Shown here one piece after another: positions 17,402-26,207 of a stretch of DNA of 64,000 nucleotides. The notes beneath the pieces are model-generated. The model was given only the letters and a program-made list of their open reading frames with translations. It had not been told where the DNA came from and ran no database searches. The DNA is from JANQOZ01 sp045106555 (GTDB lineage Bacteria; Pseudomonadota; Gammaproteobacteria; Xanthomonadales; SZUA-38). How positions within the stretch are numbered: the stretch's first letter is position 1; each line of letters starts with the position of its first letter. The stretch lies in NCBI GenBank assembly GCA_045106555.1, contig JBGCET010000015.1:44794-108793 (forward strand), read 5' to 3'. A program made the translations under genes and the position numbers.

Positions 17402-17545
17402 GTGTAAGCGTCTACCTTACCCCAGTTTTGGCAAGACCAAAAAGCCTTGTCTGGAATATTGTTCGGTCGGTGACTTGGCGCAAGGGTAAAGCCCAGCCAA
17501 AGTGCTAGCATCCGATAACACCTCATCGTCATCAGGCTGAAATTC

Positions 17546-18475
17546 ATGACAACGATTTTGCGCCGCATACAAACGGCCTTTGCGGCCATTCTGTGCTTGG
17601 CAGGTTCGGGTCTGCCCCAATCAATCTGTGCCCAACCTGTGCTTGAGTCTCGCCAGGACTTATCACTGGACCGGCCGGAGTCCTGGGCCATGGCTTATAT
17701 GACAGCGGCTACATTGTTCCACGGTATGGGCGGCACTGACGAACTGGCGCCGGGCCAATTTTCTCTGGGCCTGGAGTTGGCCAACATCCCGCATATTGAC
17801 CAGCGCGATACCCAAGTTGGATTTAATGGCAGTAAGTTTGAAGACCTGAATAAATCGCCGGTGTTTGGCCGGGCCCGTCTTTGGCTCGGACTACCGTGGC
17901 GATTTGTCGCTGAGGCCGCCTACACACCTGAAATCAGCATCGACGGCGCGCGACCCGATGGATTTTACGCCGCCGCGCTGAGCAGGTCGTTGGTGCAATT
18001 TGACCGGGGGTCGCTGGGCGCTCGCATATTTGCCCAAAGTGGCAGGGTTCGAGGGGATTTTACCTGCAGCCGGGAAACCGCATCGGCGGGTGACAACGTT
18101 GAGCTCAACCCTTTTGGTTGCCAGGGGCCCAGCGACGATGAGGCGGAATTTGACTATACGGGCCTTGAACTCAACTGGCGTTACTCCGTGGGTCGCTGGC
18201 AACCCTTCGCCAGCTGGTCGGCCACCCGAATCCGGCCCCAAGTGCAGGTAAATGCGCGCACCTTTGATGTCATTGATCGTGCCTTGCTGAACACTCGTGG
18301 AACGCTGCGAAGCGGGGTCGCTGGCGTTGCACTTAACAGTGCATTTGATCTGCGCTGGTCCCTGGCCCTTTCTTACACGCCGCTGGAGGTTCGCAGGCGG
18401 GGCCGGGAAAGCACTGAAAGTGATGACTTCTGGAGTTTGCGGTTGGTGGTCAGCCGGCCGTTTGGCCCTCGATAA
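17546..18475 (+). CDS. predicted outer-membrane beta-barrel protein, unknown function
   Basis: A 309-residue exported protein. The N-terminus is a signal peptide ending near SICAQP. The rest alternates short hydrophobic strands and polar turns with aromatic girdle residues and ends in RLVVSRPFGPR, a pattern of an outer-membrane barrel rather than a globular enzyme. A Cys pair (about residues 173 and 191) may form a disulfide. It is divergent from the cobalamin riboswitch operon and convergent with the GIY-YIG gene. I do not recognise a named family; a porin-like or channel role is only a guess. Confidence 0.7.
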   Translation: MTTILRRIQTAFAAILCLAGSGLPQSICAQPVLESRQDLSLDRPESWAMAYMTAATLFHGMGGTDELAPGQFSLGLELANIPHIDQRDTQVGFNGSKFEDLNKSPVFGRARLWLGLPWRFVAEAAYTPEISIDGARPDGFYAAALSRSLVQFDRGSLGARIFAQSGRVRGDFTCSRETASAGDNVELNPFGCQGPSDDEAEFDYTGLELNWRYSVGRWQPFASWSATRIRPQVQVNARTFDVIDRALLNTRGTLRSGVAGVALNSAFDLRWSLALSYTPLEVRRRGRESTESDDFWSLRLVVSRPFGPR

Positions 18476-18500
18476 ACCGCTGTTTCCTCGGTTAAACCAG

Positions 18501-18749
18501 CTACAACAAGCGTTGTTTTTGTCGCCGGTTGAGTTTCTTGATCGCCGCTTCACGCTTCAACGCACTGGAGCGGGTATGGCCCGATTCCTCATAGGCAATT
18601 TTCAACGGCGTTCTGCCACGAAAAAACCGCGCTCCTCGCGCTCCACCGGCCAGATGCTCGGAAAAGCGTCGCTGGGGGTCTGTGCTGATGCCGGTATACA
18701 GTTTGCCGTCGCTGGCCTCGATCATGTACACCGACCAGCGCCCGGTCAC
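18501..18749 (-). CDS. GIY-YIG endonuclease-domain protein (YhbQ-like)
   Basis: An 82-residue single-domain GIY-YIG protein, normal for the small YhbQ/UPF0213 group. The motif pieces are VYMI and LYTGIS for GIY...YIG, then RR, EH and a basic C-terminal helix. The start is a GTG that overlaps the stop of the upstream DUF6702-type gene (GTGA). These small proteins are thought to act on DNA; their biological role is poorly known. It ends the M1 peptidase operon. Confidence 0.88.
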   Translation of the reverse strand: MTGRWSVYMIEASDGKLYTGISTDPQRRFSEHLAGGARGARFFRGRTPLKIAYEESGHTRSSALKREAAIKKLNRRQKQRLL

Positions 18750-19297
18750 CGTGCTGAGTCCACGTTCCCAGTATCAGGGACCTTCGAATCGGTCGTTAAC
18801 GTCTGCCGGCTGACGCCTCGGGCAAACGTCACCGAACGCACGGTATCGCCGAAGCTTATGTTGACCAGATGCTGATGCGTTGGCCAAATCCGCCGCAGCA
18901 CCTGGCTGGTGATCACCAGAGGGGACATCGAGGCCGGTGCCGGGGCCTCTTGGTAGACCCAAAGATAACGACCGTCCAGCTCCTGCCCCAGCAACGCCAG
19001 GGTCAACTCATGATCTGTCGCTACGGAAAACTGTTGCGCCACCATCTCGCCAAACTGCGCCTGTACCGCGTTGTTTTGCAGGATGTCGGAGACTGACCAA
19101 CCCAGCGCCCTGGCAGCGTGCTCCACGTCATGCAGGGAGAAACGGTGAATTACCTCCAACATCTTGGTTCGGGCGTTCACCTCAATGGTGGTGAGTACCG
19201 ATTTTTGCTCATGGGCGCACGTGCTGCCAACGGCCAGGACCAGCGCCACCGTCAGCACGCATAGCGCCGTTGCCAAGCTAGGGCGTCGAACCATCAT
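18746..19297 (-). CDS. DUF6702-type exported protein
   Basis: A protein of about 183 residues with a signal peptide ending near TCAHEQ. The mature part (SVLTTIEVNARTKMLEVIHRF, HDVEHA, then a strand-rich domain) resembles the DUF6702 family, often found next to M1 metallopeptidases. The start at 19297 was chosen because it begins the signal peptide; it overlaps the peptidase stop codon by about 20 bp, so the two are coupled. Function unknown. The context suggests a periplasmic helper of the peptidase. Confidence 0.7.
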   Translation of the reverse strand: MMVRRPSLATALCVLTVALVLAVGSTCAHEQKSVLTTIEVNARTKMLEVIHRFSLHDVEHAARALGWSVSDILQNNAVQAQFGEMVAQQFSVATDHELTLALLGQELDGRYLWVYQEAPAPASMSPLVITSQVLRRIWPTHQHLVNISFGDTVRSVTFARGVSRQTLTTDSKVPDTGNVDSAR

Positions 19298-21809
19298 TGC
19301 TCGCAGGCTTGTCTGAGGACTCGCTGGCGTCATCATCGGCTTCCAGCGGCGTAATCTCGGCGTTCAGGTCCCGCATGATCTCCCGGTCCGACCAGCGATC
19401 TCGGGCCTCCTTTTTGAACGCTTCAATCCGTGAAGGAATGATCTGACGCGGGTAGTGATTGTTTTCCACATCGGCATCTGCCGTTTCCCATAGCGGGTCA
19501 ACTACGACCTGAGTCAGTTCTTTGTCGGTGACCAACATTTTCTTCACCTGCTTCGGCGATCGGCGCCAGATCTCTGCGGGAATATCCATCCGTTGGGTGC
19601 TGCCATCGGCAAAGGTAAGCTCAACGATAATCGGCATCACCAACCCACCGACGTTACTGAACTCCAGCAGGTAATAGTTTTGGTCTTCCGAGATAGCCCG
19701 TGCCAGCGCCTCGCGTTCCCAAGGCTCCAATTCGTTGAGCAACTTCAGGTACGCGTTGCGATCTTCATTGGTGACGGTGAACTGGTCGTTGTCATCGTAA
19801 AAATCGCGAATATCCGGATGGACGTCTTTCCAGATTGGTTTGTTTTCATCGCGATTACGCTGGACAAATATCGACGGCGGCTTGGCGGCTTCTTCCTGAC
19901 GTCGTCGAGCAAAATCGATATCCGGATTGAGCGTATCCAAACGCAGCTTGTAAACTCGGTCCAGCGAAATGTCGACATGGTCGGTGGAATAAAACCAACC
20001 GCGCCAGAACCAGTCCAGATCCACACCGCTGGCCTCTTCCATCGTTCGGAAAAAATCCGCCGGCGTTGGGCGCTTGAAACGCCAACGTCTGGAGTATTCT
20101 TTAAACGCAAAGTCGAACAGCTCGCGGCCCAAAATGGTCTCACGCAAAATATTCAGTGCAACGTTAGGCTTTTGATAAGCGTTGGGGCCCAAGTTCGCCA
20201 CGCTGTCGGACTGAGTCATGATGGGCACCTGCTGCTCCGACACCATGTACTCAATCACGTCCCGCGGCTCCACTCCCCAGGGAATATCTGGATCCCACTC
20301 TCGGCTGGCAATCCCATCCAAGAAGCTGTTGAGCCCCTCATCCATCCAGGTCCACTGTCGCTCGTCCGAGTTCACCGTCATGGGAAAGTAGATGTGTCCC
20401 ACCTCGTGGATAACCACGCCAACCAGGAAACTCTTTTCGGACAGCGGATAGGTGCGCCGGCCATCGTCCTGCAAATCCGTGCGCGGGCCGTTGAAGGTAA
20501 TCATGGGATATTCCATGCCGCCCACCGGACCATTCACCGATTGCGCAACCGGGTAGGGGTAATCAAAGGAAAACCGCGAATACACCTCCATGGTATGAAT
20601 GACGGCGGCAGTGGAATATTTGGACCACAGCGGTTCACCTTCTTTCGGGTAAAACGACATAGCCATCACTTCTGGCTGCACATCGCCGCCCTGCTGGTAG
20701 CCCTGGGCATCCCAAATAAATTTTCGCGATGATGCCCAGGCAAAGTCTCTGACGTTGTCAGCCTGAAAACGCCAGGTTTTGGTTTCATCCGTGGCGGCTT
20801 TCTCGTTTTCCAAGGCCTCTTCAGCGGTGACCACAAATACCGGGCTGCTGGCGGTGCGGGCGGTTTCCAGTCGCTCTTGCTGCTGGGCGGTTAATACGGC
20901 GTCAGAATTAAGCAACACGCCGGTACTGGACACCAAGTGATCGGCAGGTACGGTCAGCGCCACTTCGTAGTCGCCAAACTCCAGGGTGAACTCCCCGCGG
21001 CCAAGAAATTCTTTGTTGGTCCATCCCTCGTAGTCGGTGTAGGCCACCAGACGAGGAAACCATTGGGCCATCAGAAAAATATCGTTACCGCCATCGCGTT
21101 CATCGTCAGGAAAGTGCTCAAAGCCTGCCCTGGCAACGACCGCATCTTCCTCCATGATGTTGTAAGCGTAATCAATGGAGAACGAGGTTTTTCCGCCGGG
21201 CAACAGCGGTTCGGGCAGATCAACCCGCATTAACGTTCCAACAATAACGTGGTCCAGCTCATCGTCGCCGGAGGTGACCGCGGATATGTCGTACCCCGGC
21301 TTGGTGTCGGCAAGAAACTGACGACGACGAAGTTCACCCAGATCAAATCCCGCAGGCTCATCGTCCTTGGCATCACGTAACTTGGGGCCACGCCGACCGG
21401 GTGAAGCAAAGCCGGTGCTCATCTCGGCGATAGAATCCGGGCGAAAGACGTTTTGATCCAGCTGCAACCACAGATACCGCAGCGTATCGGGGGAGCGATT
21501 GTTGTAATCAATGCTCAGCGTGGCCTCGAGGCGCCGATCAGCTTCCCGCAAGGTTGCCTCAATCTTGTAGTCCACCTTCTGCTGCCAGTACTGATGACCT
21601 GGCTCACCCGCCGCATTGCGATACACGTTGGGTGACGGCAGCGACTCATCGAGCTGGCGGAAATGATCCACGAAGTCGCCTTTGGTCTGGCGTATCTGAG
21701 CATGGCTCACGCCACACACCAGCAGCGTGGAAAGGACAAAAATCATGCCGCGGTTGAGAATCAACTCGGGCGAAAATAAGGCTAACGCAGATTGAACCGG
21801 TCGTCGCAC
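19278..21809 (-). CDS. M1-family metallopeptidase
   Basis: An 843-residue aminopeptidase-type zinc enzyme. The zinc site is complete: H468, E469 and H472 in HEVGH, then E491 in WMDEGLN after 18 residues. GGMEYP replaces the usual GAMEN substrate-binding motif, as in a subgroup of exported M1 enzymes. I chose the GTG at 21809 because GGAGG lies 7 nt upstream; the ATG at 21746 lacks such a site but also opens a short signal-like segment (MIFVLSTLLVCGVSHAQ). In the longer form that segment follows about 21 residues. The enzyme should act in the periplasm on peptides. It forms an operon with the DUF6702-type and GIY-YIG genes. Confidence 0.87.
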   Translation of the reverse strand: MRRPVQSALALFSPELILNRGMIFVLSTLLVCGVSHAQIRQTKGDFVDHFRQLDESLPSPNVYRNAAGEPGHQYWQQKVDYKIEATLREADRRLEATLSIDYNNRSPDTLRYLWLQLDQNVFRPDSIAEMSTGFASPGRRGPKLRDAKDDEPAGFDLGELRRRQFLADTKPGYDISAVTSGDDELDHVIVGTLMRVDLPEPLLPGGKTSFSIDYAYNIMEEDAVVARAGFEHFPDDERDGGNDIFLMAQWFPRLVAYTDYEGWTNKEFLGRGEFTLEFGDYEVALTVPADHLVSSTGVLLNSDAVLTAQQQERLETARTASSPVFVVTAEEALENEKAATDETKTWRFQADNVRDFAWASSRKFIWDAQGYQQGGDVQPEVMAMSFYPKEGEPLWSKYSTAAVIHTMEVYSRFSFDYPYPVAQSVNGPVGGMEYPMITFNGPRTDLQDDGRRTYPLSEKSFLVGVVIHEVGHIYFPMTVNSDERQWTWMDEGLNSFLDGIASREWDPDIPWGVEPRDVIEYMVSEQQVPIMTQSDSVANLGPNAYQKPNVALNILRETILGRELFDFAFKEYSRRWRFKRPTPADFFRTMEEASGVDLDWFWRGWFYSTDHVDISLDRVYKLRLDTLNPDIDFARRRQEEAAKPPSIFVQRNRDENKPIWKDVHPDIRDFYDDNDQFTVTNEDRNAYLKLLNELEPWEREALARAISEDQNYYLLEFSNVGGLVMPIIVELTFADGSTQRMDIPAEIWRRSPKQVKKMLVTDKELTQVVVDPLWETADADVENNHYPRQIIPSRIEAFKKEARDRWSDREIMRDLNAEITPLEADDDASESSDKPASNDGSTP

Positions 21810-21997
21810 TGAAATACCTCCAAGGATTGGCGCGCGCAGTGTACCCCGACAGGCCAACGCTGGGCCATGGCTGACCCGTGAAGAAGGGGCAAAATTGATC
21901 GACCTGGCGGCCTTCATCCGTCAACGCCCACCGGTCAGACTCTCGCTCGAATCAGCCGATCTGGAAATTCCAGGTGCAAAAGCACTACACTACACTG

Positions 21998-22858
21998 ATG
22001 TTGAATCTACAAAACAGCGCCAAAGCACTGTCCTTGCTGCTTTTTTTGCTTTGCGCCACAGCCTTCGCCCAGGCCCCCAGCCGACTGCTTGCGACCGGAG
22101 GTGCCACAACGTTAGAAGGCCAGGCCGGCGGCGGAATCGTTCCCTGGGCAGTGCTGGCGGGCTATGGGTCCACCGATGAGTTCAGTGCGACGGCCTTCTA
22201 TACCCACACGTCTTTGAACGACTTTGATTTGGATGCCTACGGAGTTGCGGCAAGCTTCGGGAATCGTTGGGAATTATCGCTTGCTCGGCATCGATTTGAC
22301 CTCAATGGTTTGACCCCTGTGCAGAGCACCCTCAAGCAAAACGTGGTGGGTGTGAAGTATCGCGTCTCCGGGGATCTGATTTATCATGCTGCGCCTCAAG
22401 TGGCCTTTGGCCTGCAATACAAAGATCACCAGAACTTCGCCTTGCCTGACGCCGTTGGCGCTGATCGAGACAGCGACGTCGAGGCCTATATCAGCGCTTC
22501 AAAACTCTGGCTGGCCGGGTTAGCTGGACGCAACGTTTTCGCCAACGGCACCCTGCGTTATGGGCGTTCTAACCAGCTGGGCTTGCTCGGCTTCGGCGGC
22601 GACCTGGGCACCAGCCGAGAGCTTTTGCTGGAAGGCTCAGCCGGGGTATTTGTGAACCGCCACGTCGCTCTGGGCGTTGAGTACCGACAGCAGCCCGACA
22701 ATCTCAGCTTTTCCCGCCAGGACGATTGGTTCACCGCGTTTATCGGGTACTTCCCCAGCAAGCGACTTTCGGTGGTAGCCGCCTTCGCTGACCTGGGAAC
22801 CATCGCGACTGTGGAGAACCAAACCGGCGCGTACCTGTCGGTTGAGTACAGCCACTGA
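21998..22858 (+). CDS. DUF3034-type exported protein (probable outer-membrane barrel)
   Basis: About 286 residues with a signal peptide (LSLLLFLLCATAFAQA). The mature part, with GGATTLEGQAGGGIVPWAVLAGYG near the N-terminus and many alternating strands, matches the DUF3034 family. The C-terminus (AYLSVEYSH) is barrel-like. The ATG at 21998 was chosen over one 24 bp upstream because it begins the signal peptide. The stop codon overlaps the start of the truncated globin gene by 1 bp (TGATG), so the two are co-translated. Function unknown. Confidence 0.75.
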   Translation: MLNLQNSAKALSLLLFLLCATAFAQAPSRLLATGGATTLEGQAGGGIVPWAVLAGYGSTDEFSATAFYTHTSLNDFDLDAYGVAASFGNRWELSLARHRFDLNGLTPVQSTLKQNVVGVKYRVSGDLIYHAAPQVAFGLQYKDHQNFALPDAVGADRDSDVEAYISASKLWLAGLAGRNVFANGTLRYGRSNQLGLLGFGGDLGTSRELLLEGSAGVFVNRHVALGVEYRQQPDNLSFSRQDDWFTAFIGYFPSKRLSVVAAFADLGTIATVENQTGAYLSVEYSH

Positions 22859-23268
22859 TGCGCGCGGCGGCACTATCCGCGATCCTTCTGGCCGCCTGCG
22901 CCAGTCAGCCGACGACAACGCTATACGATGAGCTGGGCGGCGACGACACCATCAACGCCTTCGTTAACGATTTTTCTGATTCCGTCCATTCCAATCCCCG
23001 AATTGCCTCGTTCTTTGTTGAGAGCGATATGCAGCGGTTTCGTGACATGCTGGCGTCGTTCATTTGCGAAATCAGCGGCGGGCCTTGCCAGTATCAGGGC
23101 GATGCGATGCCCTCTGTGCACCTGGGATTAGGCATCAATGACGCCCACTTTAACGCGCTGGTAGGTGACTTGATTGACGCCATGGAGGCTCACGATGTGC
23201 CCACCACCGCGCAAAACCGCCTGCTAGCCATTTTGGCACCGATGCACCCGGATATTGTCGACCCCTGA
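22858..23268 (+). CDS. group 1 truncated hemoglobin, predicted lipoprotein
   Basis: A 136-residue protein with a short signal and lipobox LAAC (Cys 14), then a group 1 truncated globin fold. The proximal heme ligand is H88 in MPSVHLGLGI, and the GGP..Y.G motif is present (GGPCQYQG). Position B10, usually Tyr in FY, reads S40 in DFS, so the distal pocket differs from NO-detoxifying members. Lipid anchoring would place it in the periplasm, unusual for truncated globins. It is coupled to the DUF3034 gene upstream. A heme, redox or gas-related role at the envelope is plausible but unproven. Confidence 0.85.
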   Translation: MRAAALSAILLAACASQPTTTLYDELGGDDTINAFVNDFSDSVHSNPRIASFFVESDMQRFRDMLASFICEISGGPCQYQGDAMPSVHLGLGINDAHFNALVGDLIDAMEAHDVPTTAQNRLLAILAPMHPDIVDP

Positions 23269-23329
23269 TTAGGTCGCCCTGATTAGGTCGCCCTGGTCAG
23301 GTCACCCTGGTCAGGTCACCCTGGTCAGG
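23263..23329. repeat. 14-bp tandem array at the globin stop codon
   Basis: Nearly five copies of a 14-bp unit (CCCTGATTAGGTCG, later CCCTGGTCAGGTCA) in head-to-tail order; the last copy is partial. The globin stop codon TGA (23266-23268) lies inside the first unit. There are no spacers, so it is a minisatellite and not a CRISPR array. Copy number is likely to vary between strains. Confidence 0.9.
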
Positions 23330-23366
23330 CGATGAAACGTATTGACCGCAACCAGCAGACAGCGAC

Positions 23367-24326
23367 TCAGATGCCAGCCAGGTCATCCAGATATTTCTCC
23401 GCGTCCAGCGCCGCCATGCAGCCGAACCCGGCCGAGGTCACTGCCTGGCGATAGACCTGGTCAGCCACATCGCCGGCGGCAAATATTCCGGCAATACTGG
23501 TTTCGGTGGCGTTACCGTCAAGTCCGGAGCGGATGGTCAGGTAGCCGTTTTTCATGGCCAGCTGATCGTTAAACAGCCCGGTGTTGGGCGAATGGCCGAT
23601 GGCGACAAAAAAGCCCTTCGCCTCAACCTCTGAGGTTTCGTCCGTTTTCACGTTGCGCATGCGCACACCCGTCACGCCAGAATCGTCACCCAGCACCTCA
23701 TCCACCTGGTTGTCCCAGGCGATGGTGAGTTTGCCTTCACGTTCGCGTTCAAACAGTTTGTCCTGCAAAATTTTCTCGGAACGGAGCTTGTCGCGGCGGT
23801 GAATTAGGGTGACGTGAGAAGCAATATTGCTTAAGTACAGTGCCTCTTCCGCGGCGGTATTTCCGCCACCTACTACGACCACAGATTCGCCTTTGTAGAA
23901 AAATCCGTCACAGGTCGCACAGGCCGATACGCCTTTACCCATGAAAGCTTGCTCGGATTCCAACCCCAAATACTTAGCAGTAGCGCCAGTGGCGATAATT
24001 AATGCGTCACAGGTGTACACCCCATTGTCGCCTTCTAGGCGATAGGGTTTTTCGCCCAGGGTCGCGGTGTGGATGTGGTCAAAAATCACCTCGGTATCAA
24101 AGCGCTCAGCATGGCGCAGCATGCGCTGCATGAGCTCCGGCCCCTGCACACCGGCGTCGTCCCCCGGCCAGTTATCCACATCCGTCGTGGTCGTGAGCTG
24201 CCCCCCCTGCTCCAGTCCGGTAATCAGCACTGGATCCAGGTTCGCCCTGGCGGCATAAACCGCAGCAGAATAACCGGCAGGTCCAGAGCCCAAAATCAGC
24301 AGCTTGCAGTGGCGGGTGTCGCTCAT
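23367..24326 (-). CDS. trxB: thioredoxin reductase
   Basis: A 319-residue flavoprotein of normal length. FAD-binding GSGPAGYSAA near residue 13, NADPH-binding GGGNTAAEEA and the redox-active pair C136/C139 in ACATCDG are all present, and the C-terminal FAD motif GIFAAGDV is intact. It reduces thioredoxin with NADPH in the cytoplasm. It is divergent from ilvD with 180 bp between the starts. The globin-side tandem array lies just past its stop codon. No oddities. Confidence 0.96.
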   Translation of the reverse strand: MSDTRHCKLLILGSGPAGYSAAVYAARANLDPVLITGLEQGGQLTTTTDVDNWPGDDAGVQGPELMQRMLRHAERFDTEVIFDHIHTATLGEKPYRLEGDNGVYTCDALIIATGATAKYLGLESEQAFMGKGVSACATCDGFFYKGESVVVVGGGNTAAEEALYLSNIASHVTLIHRRDKLRSEKILQDKLFEREREGKLTIAWDNQVDEVLGDDSGVTGVRMRNVKTDETSEVEAKGFFVAIGHSPNTGLFNDQLAMKNGYLTIRSGLDGNATETSIAGIFAAGDVADQVYRQAVTSAGFGCMAALDAEKYLDDLAGI

Positions 24327-24506
24327 AACGGGGTCCTTGTTGTTTTCTTGTTTGCATCAAATGGCGGTGGATTGCTCTTTTTCCAAGATCAACCGCCGAA
24401 CAAGGGTAACAGGCTATGCATCCAGTGGCTGGTTGAGCACGGCAAACGCTGCCGTAAATCCGGTGGGACTGATAGGATAAGGGTCTAACTTTTCTCGGAG
24501 CTGTTG

Positions 24507-26195
24507 GTGAGCAAAATCAAGGTAGATATTCGTCCCCATTCCCGCACCATAGTTGACGGTATGGCCCAGGCACCCAGCCGCGCGATGTTGCGCGCCGTGG
24601 GGTTCAGTGACGACGATTTTTCTCGCAGCCAGGTGGGCATTGCCTCCACCTGGAGCCAGGTCACGCCCTGCAATATGCACATTGATGAACTGGCCCGCGC
24701 CGCAGCGGCAGGCGCTGACGCAGCCGGCGGCAAATCGCTGATCTTCAACACCATTACTGTGTCCGATGGAATCTCCATGGGCACGCCAGGAATGCGCTAC
24801 TCGCTGATTTCCCGGGAAGTGATTGCCGACTCCATCGAAGCGGTCGTTGCCGGCGAGGGTCTGGACGGGTTCGTAGCCATTGGCGGTTGCGACAAAAACA
24901 TGCCGGGCTGTGTCATGGCGATGGTGCGACTCAATCGCCCCTCGGTGTTTGTCTATGGAGGCACCATTCAAACGGGGCCTGGACGCACTGACGTTGTGTC
25001 GGTATTTGAGGCCGTCGGCGCCCGTTCAGCGGGGAAAATTTCCGAAGAAGAGCTTACCGCCATTGAGAAAACCGCCATCCCCGGCGCGGGCTCTTGCGGT
25101 GGCATGTATACCGCCAACACCATGGCCTCGGCCATCGAAGCCATGGGTTTGAGCCTGCCAAACAGTTCGGCCCAAGAGGCGGTGGGACCCCACAAACGGG
25201 GCGACAGTGAACGTGCCGGAGCCGCCGTGGTGGACCTGCTTAAATCGGGCATCCGGCCACTGGACATCGTCACCTCGAAGTCGTTTGAAAACGCCATCAC
25301 GGTGGCAATCACCTTGGGCGGCTCAACCAATCTGGTTCTGCACCTGCTGGCCATCGCCAGAGAAGCAGGCATTCCTTTAAACCTGGATGACTTTAACCGC
25401 ATTGGTGCCAAAGTACCGCTGCTGGCCGATCTTCGTCCAAGCGGTCACTACTCCATGTCGGAACTGGTGGCCATCGGCGGAATCGAGCCGCTGATGAAGC
25501 GCCTGCTGGATGCCGGCATGCTGCACGGCGACTGCTTGACCGTTACCGGCAAGACCCTCGCTGAGAACTTAGCCGAGGTGGCTGACTATCCCGCTGACCA
25601 GAAGATCATTAAAGACTTAAGCGACCCGATCAAACCCACCAGTCATTTGGTCGTGCTGCGGGGCAATCTGTGCCCCGATGGCGCCGTGGCCAAAATTACC
25701 GGCAAAGAAGGCACGCGTTTTGAGGGCACTGCCCGCGTATTTGATGGCGAGGAAGAGGCGCTAAACGCGATTCTTGACGGCCAAATATCTGCTGGGGATG
25801 TCGTGGTTATTCGTTATGAAGGCCCAAAGGGCGGGCCAGGTATGCGGGAGATGCTTAGTCCTACCAGCGCCATCATGGGCGCCGGACTCGGTGACAAGGT
25901 GGCACTGATTACCGACGGGCGATTCTCCGGCGGCAGCCACGGGTTTGTGGTGGGTCACGTTGCACCTGAGGCAGCTGTTGGCGGCCCGCTGGGTTTACTT
26001 GCCGACGGCGATAAGCTCGTGATTGATGCCGACCAGCGCAGCATCAACCTGGACGTGGACGACGCCGAGCTTGCGAAACGCCGCGCCGTCTGGACCCGAC
26101 CGACCAAGAAAGTCACCGGACTGCTCGCCAAATATGCCGCTGGGGTGGCTTCCGCCGCTGAAGGCGCCGTCACCATACCGCTGGATGACGACTGA
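24507..26195 (+). CDS. ilvD: dihydroxy-acid dehydratase
   Basis: A protein of about 562 residues that converts dihydroxy-isovalerate (and the isoleucine analogue) to the 2-oxo acid in branched-chain amino acid synthesis. Cysteines for the iron-sulfur cluster are seen near residues 56 (TPCNMH), 129 (GGCDKNMPGC) and 198 (GSCGGMYTANTMA). The start is taken as the GTG at 24507, 6 nt after GGAG; the TTG one codon earlier is too close to that site. The C-terminal RFSGG...GHVAPEA motif is present. A 12-bp gap separates it from the HD-GYP gene, so they may be co-transcribed. Standard family length. Confidence 0.96.
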   Translation: MSKIKVDIRPHSRTIVDGMAQAPSRAMLRAVGFSDDDFSRSQVGIASTWSQVTPCNMHIDELARAAAAGADAAGGKSLIFNTITVSDGISMGTPGMRYSLISREVIADSIEAVVAGEGLDGFVAIGGCDKNMPGCVMAMVRLNRPSVFVYGGTIQTGPGRTDVVSVFEAVGARSAGKISEEELTAIEKTAIPGAGSCGGMYTANTMASAIEAMGLSLPNSSAQEAVGPHKRGDSERAGAAVVDLLKSGIRPLDIVTSKSFENAITVAITLGGSTNLVLHLLAIAREAGIPLNLDDFNRIGAKVPLLADLRPSGHYSMSELVAIGGIEPLMKRLLDAGMLHGDCLTVTGKTLAENLAEVADYPADQKIIKDLSDPIKPTSHLVVLRGNLCPDGAVAKITGKEGTRFEGTARVFDGEEEALNAILDGQISAGDVVVIRYEGPKGGPGMREMLSPTSAIMGAGLGDKVALITDGRFSGGSHGFVVGHVAPEAAVGGPLGLLADGDKLVIDADQRSINLDVDDAELAKRRAVWTRPTKKVTGLLAKYAAGVASAAEGAVTIPLDDD

Positions 26196-26207
26196 TTTCG
26201 TGCACCC

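Noticed and set aside
19593..20732. 379-codon reading frame on the plus strand
   Set aside because: It is antisense to the M1 peptidase gene, which has an intact zinc site and family similarity; the frame shows no domain.
23263..23329. CRISPR-like array
   Set aside because: The units are 14 bp, head to tail and without unique spacers; no cas genes nearby.
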